Source of the DNA: Cyanophora paradoxa
Taxonomy: Eukaryota; Glaucocystophyceae; Cyanophorales; Cyanophoraceae
Direction: 5' to 3'
DNA: 64,000 nucleotides
Assembly (NCBI GenBank): GCA_004431415.1
Contig: QPMI01000053.1
Location: 26,001-90,000 of the forward strand
Both the position numbers and the translations under genes were made by a program. A model generated the notes under the pieces. It searched no databases and was not told the DNA's origin. It worked only from the letters and a program-made list of their open reading frames with translations. Below are positions 43,703-53,978 of the stretch, in pieces (the first letter of the stretch is position 1; the number at the start of each line of letters is the position of its first letter).

Positions 43703-44850
43703 TCAAAACCCTGGCCTTCGCATAGCCGTGGAACAAAAAACCCGGACCTGCTGCCGCGCCCAGTCGTGGCCAGCAGCAGATTGCCCAAGAATTTCGTTAA
43801 GAATATCCGTCTGGCAGGCAATCAGCTCTGTGATCCATGAAAACAAGCGAGCAGTTACAGACCGATGATAGGTCATCGTTTCCGAGGCTGTATGGTTGCT
43901 CTTCAAGAGCAGTCGGAAGGGAGATCTGCATGTCCGAGATTGCATTGGCATCATTACTAGCAGACTCGCCTTCGAAGTCTTCCGCAATCTGCAGAACGCC
44001 GATCATCGCAAACGAAACTTCTCCAGCGAAACAACACGACGAACCTCCTCGAGAGATGGCGTTGATAAAGTGATGTCCGGGAGAGCAAGCTGGGGGGACG
44101 AGAAGGACGACGACAGTTTTGCGCCCGATATAAGCATATGCGGAACGTTGAAGCGGTCAATTGCCTGAGAAAGCGGTAGTTCAGCATCAACTCACAGTGT
44201 GAAGCAAGAAACTCTCATACGTCTCCCAGAATTGTGGCCATACTCGAAAGAAAGCTAACTTCATTCTGTGTGAACATGCGCCGCTGGCTCGAATGCAACC
44301 CCAAGACACCATAAGGACGGGGTTGGCATTTCGATCCAATCACCACAGATACGCCACTGAAGACCCCATGTCCCTGCCGGAAGGTTGGCTGACGCTTGTG
44401 ACATTGACGAAGATTATAGTACATGCCTGGTGCAAGGTGGGCCAGTTGAACCTGTTTTCTGTGTGGAAGTTCTCCACAATCACGGGTGTCCCTGCATCCA
44501 ATATCACCAATGTGCTTGAAATTCGGCATTCAAGGAGAGAGTACCTGTAGCTAAACAGTAGCCCGACTGTGATTGGGTCGATGTACCCACGAGAGCCGAG
44601 CCCACTAGGCCATCACGCCAGCCGACACCAGCACGAAGAAGGAGCGCCTCACCACCCTTCAAGCAACCAAAGTTAAACTCGGTCGTCACCAAAGAAAAAG
44701 AAAGCGTGCAGAACGCACCTGAAGCAGTTCCAGAATCTTAACATATTCCGTTCCCATCTGAGCAAAGTATCTCAATGCTATGCAAACCAAGATTCCAGCA
44801 GGGCCGGCACCGCTCGGTGGACGATTACACACATGTCCTCCATGATCTAC
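43703..44850 (-). CDS. GAF-domain protein
   Basis: GAF domains bind small ligands or bilins and are typical of signalling proteins. Readable exons: CIALRYFAQMGTEYVKILEL (about 44760), then SLVTTEFNFGCLKGGEALLL and RAGVGWRDGLVGSALVGTST, QSQSGYCLATG (44690-44550), TPVIVENFHTENRF (about 44470), and GVSVVIGSKCQPRPYGVLGL with HSSQRRMFTQNEVSFLSSMA (44370-44220). This order is the classical cyanobacterial/phytochrome-type GAF fold. The C-terminal exons read AIDRFNVPHMLISGAKLSSS, EDFEGESASNDANAISDMQI and ELIACQTDILNEILGQSAAG, unrecognised. No histidine-kinase or phosphodiesterase domain follows. It lies directly downstream of the homeodomain gene on the same strand. A first exon near 44850 is uncertain. 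Confidence 0.7.
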
Positions 44851-44976
44851 GAAAGAGATGCTCGTTAGAGAAAAGGAACACGGAAAGAGGTTCGATCGGA
44901 AATATTGTGTACTCGGACCTTCATCAAGTCTGAAAGTGTGTAGGCACGTTTCGAGAAAGTTTCAAGTGCATGCTGT

Positions 44977-46145
44977 TCACTCTGGAATCAGAACGACGGC
45001 TCGAAGAAACCAAGTTTCGAAGCGCACCTGGAAAATCTTCAGCACGCTGGATTCTTTCGCATCGGAGGATGGGTGCGTCTGGATCGCCATAGAGCTCGAC
45101 GAGGGTGGAGGCGAGGGCGTTGAGAAGGATGTCAAAGGGTCGGGGAAAGCGCTTGACGGCTCGGGAAGCCCGGCAAGCAGTGGGCTGACATGGAAAACGG
45201 AAGGGGATGCGTCGTGATCTGCAGGCGACTCCAAAGCTGCATGAGGGGGAGAGGCTTTTGAAGATCCGGGGGCTAGCTGGGGCGTCGAGTTTGCGGCGGG
45301 GGTTTGTGCGTTGAGACTGCATTCAGGAGACGCCGATTCCGGGCTGCCTTCTTCCAGCGGACTAAGCATCCCGGTCCCAGTGCCAAGCCCAGACCCGACT
45401 CCCTCGCCGCCTGCGTTCATCTGAAGGAGGTTGGCTGCGACGAGGTTCGCGTTCAGTGAGTTTGGAGCGAGTTGCCCAGCGGTGGTGACAAGAAGCGCTG
45501 CGCCGGGAAGTGTCAAACAGATACCAGTGAACACCAACGCCCTTAGCGCACCGCGTATGTACTGCTTTAGCTGCGCGTTCTCATGAGCGAGACGCTTGTT
45601 TTCCTCCTCTAGTATTCGTTGCACGTCGATCAGCTTCTGGTTCTCGTTCTTTAGCTGATTACACCTCTCTTCTGTTTTCTTCTTCTTCACGCGAACGCGG
45701 CAGTTCTGTGGCGGCGCGGCGAATCTTAACAGGAACAGAATAGGCTTAATTTCATCGTTTCGGACGACTGCGGACCTGAAACCAAACCTCGATTTGCCGA
45801 GGCGGCATCTTCAGCTTTTGACTGCACGGCGCAGGACGGTCAGCTTCAGCACTGTACTGGAGTGCGGAGTCTCGGACCTCAGAAACTGCTTCGTGGCGGC
45901 ATCCAGCCGGTCGTTCTGCGCGAAGGCCTCAGACAGAGGAGGCCCGTGGATCTGCGGCCCCGATCCGCCCGGCACACCTGCTTGAAGTACGCCTGCAGGA
46001 CTTCGAGCTGCTCTTGTGTCAACCTCGTCTTGCGAGGCTTCTTCTCCGCCCCGCGATCGCTGTCCGCATCGGATTGATCCTCCGCGTATTGCTGAGACCG
46101 CCCCGGCGCCGCGTCGGGCTCAGTCTTCAGAGTAGCTGGAGGCAT
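44977..46145 (-). CDS. Homeodomain transcription factor with adjoining leucine zipper (HD-ZIP-like)
   Basis: ATG 46145 begins MPPATLKTEPDAAPGRSQQY, an acidic N terminus. The homeodomain is split over three short introns: KKPRKTRLTQEQLEVLQAYF, then NDRLDAATKQFL, then KMPPRQIEVWFQ joined to NCRVRVKKKK. WFQN with the invariant Asn of helix 3 is present; the second Arg of WFQNRR is Cys. Immediately after comes a heptad zipper: ERCNQLKNENQKLIDVQRIL and EEENKRLAHENAQLKQYI, spacing like that of plant HD-ZIP proteins. A hydrophobic stretch ALVFTGICLTLPGAALLVTT follows, then a long Ser/Pro-rich tail. The frame ends at 44977 unless a further splice joins it to the GAF gene. It probably binds DNA as a dimer in the nucleus. 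Confidence 0.78.
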
Positions 46146-46514
46146 TTGCCGTTCTGCCACGGTCGCCCCGTCAGATAACCGCACCGCGCGCGCGTAAGAT
46201 TCGGTGGTTGGGGTGGGGTTGGATTACCGACGGACAGGGCCATAGAGTGGCGCGCGTCGCGCGCCGATGCTTAGGGCCTGCTCTAATCCTAACGGCGATG
46301 CAAAGAACACGAAGGCGGCGTGCGCCGCAGAGCTGGTCAAATAGGCAACAAAAAAGTGCGCGCGATTTGCCCCGGGGGGGATTGCTGCTGGCTCTCGTTG
46401 CCCCTGAGCAAGCTTCTACCGAGTCGCTTCTAAGCCGACAGCTGAGACTGAGAGGCTTCGCCAGAATCTTTGATACTACCCCTCCGCAGCTCTCCCCCCC
46501 CCCAGTTCAGCGCC

Positions 46515-48359
46515 ATGGCGAGCAAGCTGGACTACCTGAAGGTCCGTGCGCCCTTCCGGCCGTCTCGCGCAAGTGCATCGACGAGCGCGTCGCCCGAACG
46601 CAGAAGTACATCTCCGCCGCGCCTCCAGAGGAAGTCGGCCCGCAGAGGAAGAAAAAGAAGAAGGCTGTCGAGGACAAGAGAAAAGGCGGAGGCCTGCAGA
46701 TCATCGACGAGGACGCCCAGGTCCGATGGCAGTCGAAGATGCGCGTTCAGCAGGAAGAGATCGAAGGCGCGCACTGCATGCAGCCTCTTGTCTTCGATCC
46801 CCGAATATCGCCCGCAGACGATGTGCCAGTCGTGGTCGAGGTGGAGGAGGACAACGACCCGCTTCGCAAATTCAAGACGAAGCAGTCTGGCAGCTGGGCT
46901 TCCGTCGATGGTAGTTGCCCTTCCCCATTCAGTAAGCTTTCTAATGCACTCTTACGACAGCATCTGCGGCCCAGAAAGCGCCGCCATCAGGAGCAGCAGA
47001 CGTGTCGCCACCGCGCCGTCGCCGGCTTGACGAAGGTGAACGCGCCACCCTCGCATCAAGTAGAGCCGGGTTCAGACGCGTAACGCTTGCGCGTCGTCCA
47101 GTGGCGGATTCCTCACCGCCTCGGCGTGGGGCCCCCGATGCAGACTCCTCCCCGCCGCGCAGGCGTCCGGCGGTGGACGATGCAGACTCCTCCCCGCCGC
47201 GCAGGCGTCCGGCGGTGGACGCCGCGGACTCCTCCCCTCCACGCAGGCGGCCAGTACGGGACGCAGCGTCCCCCCCCCGGCGACGCCCGGTGGACGAATC
47301 GAACGCGTCTCCACCGCGAGGCCACCGCAGAGAAGACTTGTCACCTCCTCGTCGGCCTCAGCGTGACGCGGATGTCTCCCCTCCAAGGGGGGTAATGGCC
47401 GGCAGTACGTCTGGATCGGGTGTGTGCATAAACAACTGCGCAGTTACAAAATATTAATAAATAAAACCATAGCAGACAACCGTGAGGCAATGAAGATCAA
47501 GAAGATGTCCACTGGGGAGTCTGCTGGACTCCGTTCTGCCCGTGATGTGCGATGATGCTGCTGCAGTGATGCTCTAGGCGGCTGATTGCGCACCAGGTGC
47601 GCGATGAAGCAACTAAGCGACGCGAGGACGAGTCTCAGCGTCTTGGGCGGATGGATCCGTCAGTGAGTGGGCGAGATGCAGACACTGGTCAGTATCTTTT
47701 CATCTATTTTTATATACGTATGCCCTTCTTTCTGAGAATTGTTTTCGGCAGTGTATCGAGACAAACGAGGTTGTTCCATCATTCGCTGCTGGCTTTTTCC
47801 TCCTCCTCAACGCCCGCTCAGGTCGCCCATTGGAGATGCTGGGCGAGTTCATGCGTCAGCAGAAGGGCGAGTTCGTGCCAGAGGAGGAGAAAGGCAACGT
47901 TTGGGGACGTGGGATTGTGCAGGTACCAAAATTGACCGCCTGATTTCTTTTGGCTAATGATATTCATCAGGAGCAAAAGAAGGAGGAGGCAAAAAGGAGG
48001 CTGGAGGAAGAGCGCTCGCGACCGTTTGCCCGGTATGCAGATGATGCAGACCTTGATGAGCATTACCGTGGACGGGATCGTTGGGGGGATCCAATGGCCG
48101 CTCTCACCAAGGTTCTAGCCCTCCGATCTCAGGAGAGTCCTGCATTGACACCGAGAAGCAGAAGAGCAATTCGAATGCACCAATGAAGCCTCGGTACAAA
48201 GGCCCACCGGCCCCCCCGAATCGCTTTGGAATTCTCCCTGGACATCGCTGGGACGGAGTGCATCGCTCCAACGGTTTCGAGGCGTCACTTGCCTTAGGCA
48301 AGAACGAGCGATCGGCAAAAGCTCTGGAGGCATACCTATGGTCTACAGAGGATATGTAG
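46515..48359 (+). CDS. BUD13: BUD13, RES-complex pre-mRNA retention and splicing factor
   Basis: Subunit of the RES complex that helps activate the spliceosome. The start at 46515 reads MASKLDYLK; the next exons have [20 protein letters not shown] and [20 protein letters not shown]. The middle carries the family's tandem S/P/R repeats: [13 protein letters not shown] several times between 47000 and 47400. The C-terminal BUD13 domain reads [99 protein letters not shown] and ends [10 protein letters not shown] (the family's WSxEDM) at the TAG 48357-48359. Family A begins at the base after the stop. Confidence 0.92.
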
Positions 48360-48540
48360 CATTTGGACACGCACTAGAAACGCAAGTCTGGGCTACAAGT
48401 GTGGGATGTACACTGCGGCCACCGCAACCGTGGGCCCAGCCCACCAGCGAACTGCCAGCCGGGCCCTGCTTGGCCCTTGAAGGGGAGTAATGTGCCTCCC
48501 CGTGGACACTCTAGCTAGCTGTAGCTACATGTGCCCGCTT
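48360..48540. mobile_element. Left half of repeat family A, starting at the BUD13 stop codon
   Basis: CATTTGGACACGCACTAGAA begins right after the TAG, followed by ACGCAAGTCTGGGCTACAAG, GGGATGTACACTGCGGCC, GTAATGTGCCTCCCC and ACACTCTAGCTAGCTG. The right half is absent. Confidence 0.75.
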
Positions 48541-49420
48541 TTCAAATTCGAGCACCCGCAGCTGGTGAATTCGAGCACCCGCAGCTGTCGAATTCGAGCA
48601 CCCACAGCGACCGCGGTCAGGCGTCGCCGTCGGTTTCGAGCCGCCGTTCCGCGTTCGGCTGGGCTTTTCTGACAGCCGTGACGTCGCCGCGCGCGGAGTT
48701 TTACTGGGGATAGCCCCCTGATCGTAATCGTAATTTTCCAGTTGACCAGGCCAGGGCTCCCCCCGCCTATAGCCCATCGTAATCGTAATGGGCGCGGCAG
48801 TCGCAATCGTAATCGTACTGATCGCACTTTCGTCCAACTTTCGTCCAACTTCGTCCAACTTTCGTCCAACTTTCGTCCAACTTTCGTACAACTTTCGTCC
48901 AACTTTCGTCCAACTTTAATTTCGTCCAACTTTCGTCCAACTTTCGTCCAACTTTCGTCCAACTTCGTCCAACTTTCGTCCAACTTTCGTCCAACTTTCG
49001 AATTCGACCAGCCTCCATTCTGCTGATGGGCACGTGCGCACGCCGGGGAGGATAACTGGTTCTTCCAGAGAGCCCACCGGAGAGCCCGCCACGTGCGCGT
49101 GCAGCCGCGTGCCGCGTGCCTGGGGCAGCCGCGTGCCGCGTGCCTGGGGCAGAACTGTCAAAAAACGCCTACCCCCTAATCGTTATCGCAATCAAAGACA
49201 CCCGGCAGGATATATGCTATTTGTCTAGAGGTGGAGCAGTATTGCATCGCGTCCGGACAGTCAGAAGATGTGATGCTGGAACTGTGGCCATATCGCGATC
49301 GCGATCCGTTTCTTGCTGTCGTTTCCAACTTGACAAATCAGTTTTTATTTGAATCAAGGCTTGATCCGATGATCATAAAGCCCCCAGCAGTCAGCGGCTA
49401 GCCTAGTCTAGTTCTGGGCC
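48541..49420. repeat. Minisatellite, Fanzor-intron trace and 11-bp satellite array
   Basis: 48545-48605 holds three units of about 24 bp with TTCGAGCACCCGCAGCTG. At about 48800-48830 CGCAATCGTAATCGTACTGA TCGC matches the end of the Fanzor intron. 48832-49003 is an array of about fifteen units ACTTTCGTCCA with occasional 10-base units, the complement of the array at 17190-17490. 49098-49160 repeats GCCGCGTGCCTGGGGCA. No gene. Confidence 0.75.
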
Positions 49421-49422
49421 GC

Positions 49423-50064
49423 AGATCTGGAGCTAGCGCTCCAGATCTAGATCTAGAGCAGGGATCGCGCCCCGCGGCGATCGGGCCCAAATCCCGTAGT
49501 CCGAATCATTGAATCCGGATTCGCATAGTCGAGTGGATAAGGTGTCGGCCTTACCGCTCAGAGGACCCCGGTTCGAATCCGGACCGGAACTACCGAACCC
49601 GCTTCAAATCCCGGAGAAACCCCGACCTTGGGGCCCCGCAAGGGGTACCGAGCTCCTGGTCCCAACACGGCCAAGCATAGGAGCCATCAAGCAAGCAACT
49701 AGGACCGTGCAACTGGGTACATCATGCCGAAGACTCACGACTGTGGACACACGCATCTTCAGCTGCGGCCCCATTGGAGGCTCCGGAGGATTATGTCTGA
49801 AGGGTACAATCAGCTCTGGGAGAACTGGCTCGGCAAGACCGGACACATAGTTAGTTGGACTACGACGTACCCGCTCACAGTAGTAGAGTAGCCCTCGTGC
49901 CGGTGGATGTGACGGACGGTGGGGTAGTGTGCATGTAAGGAATGACACTACAAACTTCAAAAAAGATCTGGAGCTAGCGCTCCAGATCTAGATCTAGAGC
50001 AGGGATCGCGCCCCGCGGCGATCGGGCCCAAATCCCGTAGTCCGAATCATTGAATCCGGATTCG
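49423..50064. mobile_element. 641-bp unit with 101-bp direct terminal repeats and an internal Pol III-type promoter
   Basis: 49423-49523 and 49964-50064 are identical direct repeats. Each contains a hairpin (GATCTGGAGC TAGC GCTCCAGATC). Directly after the first repeat come a box A-like TAGTCGAGTGG (about 49527) and, about 36 bases later, a perfect box B GGTTCGAATCC (about 49571), as in tRNA genes. The cloverleaf does not close properly, so a tRNA-derived retroelement or decayed tRNA is more likely than a working tRNA. Confidence 0.5.
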
Positions 50065-50232
50065 ATGATCTGATGATCAAAACCTGACAGACTGATATTC
50101 GACTCGGCGAATCGAAATCAAATTAAAGCCTTTTTTATAAGCCGGGCCGCGGCCACGCTCCGCCCACTGGCCATAACTATATAAGTGCATGATGCATGGG
50201 CAATATTAATGGCCAGCCTGGGCAGGTGCCTC

Positions 50233-50265
<33 letters not shown>

Positions 50266-50875
50266 CCAAAAAAAAGCAAATCCAAATCGAAATAAATTTT
50301 CCTGTCGCATGTAGTGCCCCCAATTGCAAGGGGCAGCGCAGCCTCGGGTCGCGGGGGAGGGGGTAAAAGGTATGCGTTCTAGAAAGCTTTAAGGTTTCGC
50401 TCTCGTCGTTCTGTTGTCGTTCTTGCATGCACGATCGGCCAATAGGATTTCGAGGCCCCAAAGAATCCATCCATTTCCCTATATACCACCGCAGCTGCAG
50501 AATTAGAAGCCTTGAACATGAAGTGTGCACGCCGTGACGTACGCGTGAAAAGTAGAACCTCGGGTCGTTACCCTCTGAGGCTTGCTCCGCTCGAGTCGAC
50601 CCGAGGCTGATCAAAAGTATTAACCTCGAGCTCAGAGCGCTGGCTTAAATCAAAGTGCAGCCTCTCGAGCTCAGATCTAGAGCCTGAGCCTGTGCTCGCT
50701 GGTGGGCTGGCCACGGGCCGGCGGCGGCAGCGGCCCCAGTGTCTCGTAATATATATACGTATGGCACACAGTCCGGCCGCCGCGCGCGGACCTGTCCGGC
50801 CGGCGGACCTCAGGGGGCCTGCAATTCGTGCCACGGCTCTGTAGCCCAAATCAGCTGCATGCGCAGCTGCAGAGT
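50065..50875. other. Intergenic with a long C-run and family A-like scraps
   Basis: C-run of about 30 bases near 50233-50263. 50695-50760 (GCTGGTGGGCTGGCCACGGG, CAGTGTCTCGTA) resembles the family A interior. No gene. Confidence 0.45.
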
Positions 50876-50997
50876 GCTCTTTCTACGCTACGGGCGCGCC
50901 GGACCTCCTACCTACAGCGCTTTAACTGTACCCGTGCTGTTTGGGTGAGAGCGTAACCCGCAGGGACTGGTGCCCTGATGGGGAAAAAGGGGATGGA
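50876..50997 (-). mobile_element. Fanzor-derived family B 3' end, copy B9 (shortest)
   Basis: TGCTCTTTCTACGCTACGGG onward to CTGATGGGGAAAAAGGGGAT. It stops before the coding exon, so only the region downstream of the Fanzor stop remains. Confidence 0.75.
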
Positions 50998-51442
50998 GCA
51001 GCCGGGCTTTGGCTATGCTAGTGGGAGGAGACCTGCGGTGGCTAGTGGGAGGAGACCTGCGGCTGCCCCTGGCTGCAGAGTGCAGCCATGTTGATTCTGG
51101 GGTACAGATCAAGAGCCGTCGCGTCTGCGAGACTGCCGCAGTGCGACACATTAACGTTAACAGCGCGACCCGCCAAAGGAGCCTAGACGCGCGTACATTG
51201 AGCGTAATCGAGATGTTCAGGCTTTGTTTGACAGGTACAAACTTGCACGTGCACGCGCGCCCGAACGGACGCGCGCGCCGTTCTGATAACCGGCGCGCAT
51301 GTAGCGGCCTTCCGCGCTCGCCCTTTCAAGCTCGCCGGTCAGGCCTCGCCGCGCGCGAGGCCGCGCCATGATCGGCCCTTTTCTGCAAGCCAGTCCAGCG
51401 AGCCAGCGAACCGGCGAGCCAGCGAGTCTGTCCTTACTCGAC

Positions 51443-52180
51443 ATGAACAGAGCAGTCGCGCGCCTACCCTGGAGTCGGCAGTGCTAGGCGTAGAGCTGCG
51501 GGCCGAGCCGTTGGGTTCGAGTCTTTTGAGAGTACCTCGCCCAGCGCTTTACCTCGGTGGCGCTGGCCTTCTTCCCTTCTTCGCGACCGCCCTGGCGACG
51601 TATCCAAGTGTCGAAATACAAAACGTTGAGCTCGCCGCCGTGCGATTTTGAATTTCTGCACATAAGTTGGTCTATTCTTCGCTTACGCTACTTTCAGACT
51701 GTTCAGATTTACTACGCTTGCTCGATTGTCTCTTTCTTGGGCGCTGTGCAGTGGGGTCTGGGCATCGCCAATTTTCACACCAAAGACGCAACACCACAAG
51801 CAGAGGCACAGGCTGGTAAAAGATCCGTTGCAATCATTCGGTTTCTTTACCTACACTCTCTCAGGCCCCACACTTCCTAGACTCATGTGGTCGGTCTCTC
51901 CATCACTTGCTGCGTGGGTAGCACTCTTGGCTCTCGCGAAAGAAGGTCCTGTTGCCGCACTTGCTATCCTCATCCCAACATTTGCTGTTGCTCTCATGTA
52001 TGACGTTCGATCTGTTCGCGCTGGCCTAGTAAGTGAGATATTGCTCTCTTTGAGTTTCCTTTCTTGAGCTGATAATTGATGATCTGCGTCCAGGCCCCAG
52101 CTTGGTACAGCTCGCTGCGCCTGCCTCTTTCGTTTGGAGCCATCATGTGTATGATGGCGTCATTGCTGAGGTTGCTGTGA
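51443..52180 (+). CDS. TMEM69/DUF3429 family membrane protein
   Basis: Multi-helix membrane protein of unknown biochemical role, found in bacteria and mitochondria. Exons read PRPALYLGGAGLLPFFATAL and ATYPSVEIQNVELAA (51535-51640), then TVQIYYACSIVSFLGAVQWG and LGIANFHTKDATPQAEAQAG (51700-51815), PTLPRLMWSVSPSLAAWVAL with IPTFAVALMYDVRSVRAGL (51870-52027), and APAWYSSLRLPLSFGAIMCM to the stop at 52178-52180. SFLGAVQWG, the W/PSL helix and WY.SLR.PL are the family landmarks. Introns are GT-AG and keep frame. The first exon (ATG 51443, MNRAVARLPWS) is a guess. Exon 3 is copied at 42884-42980. Confidence 0.83.
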
Positions 52181-52204
52181 GTTAGTCCTTGGCTGGTACC
52201 AACA

Positions 52205-52610
52205 TTTGGACGTGAATTCAACTCACAGCGTCCGGGCTACAAATGTGGGAATGTTCACTGCGGCCACCGTCGCCGGGGGCCCAGCCCACCACAAGCTGGC
52301 CGGCCGGGCCCTGCATGGCCTTCGAAGGGAGTAATGCCATGATGCGCCTCCCCGCGGACACTCTAGCTAGCTATAACTATATGCACCCGCACGTGCACGG
52401 CTGGTGTTGTGCATACATCGCATCTTGAGGCGTCGGGTGGTCGTCTCGGGGAGGTAGCGGGAGTCCCTACGTGCTCTAGATCTGGGGGCCCGCGCCAGGG
52501 GCACCAGGCGTTAAGGGGGTCAGATCGAAATCGGAAAGCCTGCGGGCCTCCTCCCCAAGCTGCCCAAAGCGGCTGGGACCGGCATTTGGAAACGTTCTAA
52601 AAACGCAAGT
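52205..52610. mobile_element. Copy of repeat family A after the TMEM69-like gene
   Basis: ACATTTGGACG lies about 25 bp after the stop, then CGTCCGGGCTACAAATGTGG and CACTGCGGCCACC; the interior reads GTAATGCCATGATGCGCCTC, TCTTGAGGCGTCGGGTGGTC and so on. A second end in direct orientation (GGCATTTGGAAACGTTCTAA AAACGC) lies at 52583-52609. Confidence 0.7.
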
Positions 52611-52969
52611 TTGCCGATGATCTGGATGGGAGCTTGCGAAGTCATCGATCGGATGGGATCGAAGAGGGAGCTCGCCTGAGTCGAGTGAGGCCTATATCTA
52701 TAGCTAGGCCACCCAGCTACAATTCTGATCAATATCATGATCCGGGGCCGCTGCGCGCTGCGCTAGCTAGCTAGCACGAGCACAGGCCCTGAGGCGCTTC
52801 GAATTCCGAAGTTTGCGTATACCGCCGGGCCGGCCAGATCATGCCATGATGCTCCAGATACAGATGCGCGAGTAATGCGGCTCCAGGGGTGCCTACGGGT
52901 GGACTGCGCACGAAGGTTACGTGCACCCTACCCCCTCACCTCGGGTACAACAACCGAACTCAAATAACC
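52611..52969. other. Intergenic 5' of the dynein light chain gene
   Basis: CTAG-rich tracts (GCTAGCTAGCTAGC near 52765) and unique DNA. No gene. Confidence 0.4.
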
Positions 52970-53431
52970 ATGGTGCGCCTCGCGTGGACAGCGCGTTTTG
53001 CGCTCACACCGGTCCCAGAGTGAAGTCGAGGAGACCCTTAAGCGCATCAGCTCGCACAAAGGCGTGGCTGGCATTCTCATAGTGAACACGGATGGCGTGG
53101 CAATCCGGACGAACCTGGACCAGGCTCTAACAGCACAGTATGCGGCACTCATGACGCAGCTCGCAGCAAAAGCCCGCAGTGCTGTGCGAGACCTCGACCC
53201 GCAGGTGCATCGTGTGCGTCCCAACTCCCTCTCGCTCACGCTTCCCGTCGGCAGAACGATCTCACCTTTTTGAGAATACGCTCCAAAAAGCACGAGATTA
53301 TGGTTGCACCAGGTGCGCTGCTTGAGCTACGGTGTCTGTGTGTGTGTGTGTGTGTGCGTGTGTGTGTGTGACCTGCGCCCGCAGACAAGGATTTCATCCT
53401 CATCGTCATCCAGAATCCGAATGCGGAATAG
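52970..53431 (+). CDS. DYNLRB: Dynein light chain roadblock (DYNLRB/LC7)
   Basis: Dimeric light chain of cytoplasmic and flagellar dyneins. The ATG at 52970-52972 is the only coding triplet of exon 1; the intron 52973-53018 starts right behind it. Exon 2 then reads [40 protein letters not shown] and [12 protein letters not shown]; exon 3 [19 protein letters not shown]; exon 4 [15 protein letters not shown] with stop 53429-53431. About 96 residues with conserved [20 protein letters not shown], the standard family layout. The third intron holds a (GT)n run at 53336-53369. Confidence 0.96.
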
Positions 53432-53978
53432 CTATGCGTCTCTGTCGCCGCTCAGCGCTTTGGATAGCATCAATTTGTGCCTCGTCAGCAATAGCCGCCG
53501 AGCTTAGCCCGCTCTTCGATCCTACTCTTTGCTGTTTAAACACAACCTCCTCCTTTCTTAGCCCGTGTGCTGGAACCTCGCTACATCCAACGTATACGGG
53601 CGCACGCAATGCTGGTGGCTTTCGCTCACGCCAGTGCTGGTCTTGTCACTCGCCTTTGTCTCCAAAATGTTCTGCCCATAATGCAAAGAGAAAAACAACA
53701 AAACTGCTATTGCTACGTGGCGGCTTTCACACACGGCACCATTGGTCTTGTCACGTTCCTTCGTCTGCAATATGTATGCCAAAAATGCAAAGAGAAAAAC
53801 AACACTGCTAGCGCCAAGCGGTGTTGTGCTCTCGTGCGTGCTATAGCTTGTCACTTGCTTGTAACTCCACTACAAACAACCTGGTAAAACTTCTAGAACA
53901 ATGGCGAAAATTGCCAGGGAAGACTCCTTGTTACGACTGTTCACACGTTCCTCAAGTGCAACATAAAAAAGGCGGTAT
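53432..53978. repeat. Tandem duplication of about 107 bp between two convergent genes
   Basis: The unit with GGCTTTCNCNCACG, GGTCTTGTCAC and AATGCAAAGAGAAAAACAAC occurs at about 53619-53700 and 53727-53803. The rest of the spacer shows no gene. Confidence 0.65.

Noticed and set aside
49515-49600. Functional tRNA gene
   Set aside because: Boxes A and B are good, but acceptor and anticodon stems do not pair; listed as a tRNA-like promoter inside a repeat instead.
53330-53375. Biological signal in the (GT)n run
   Set aside because: An ordinary microsatellite within a DYNLRB intron.
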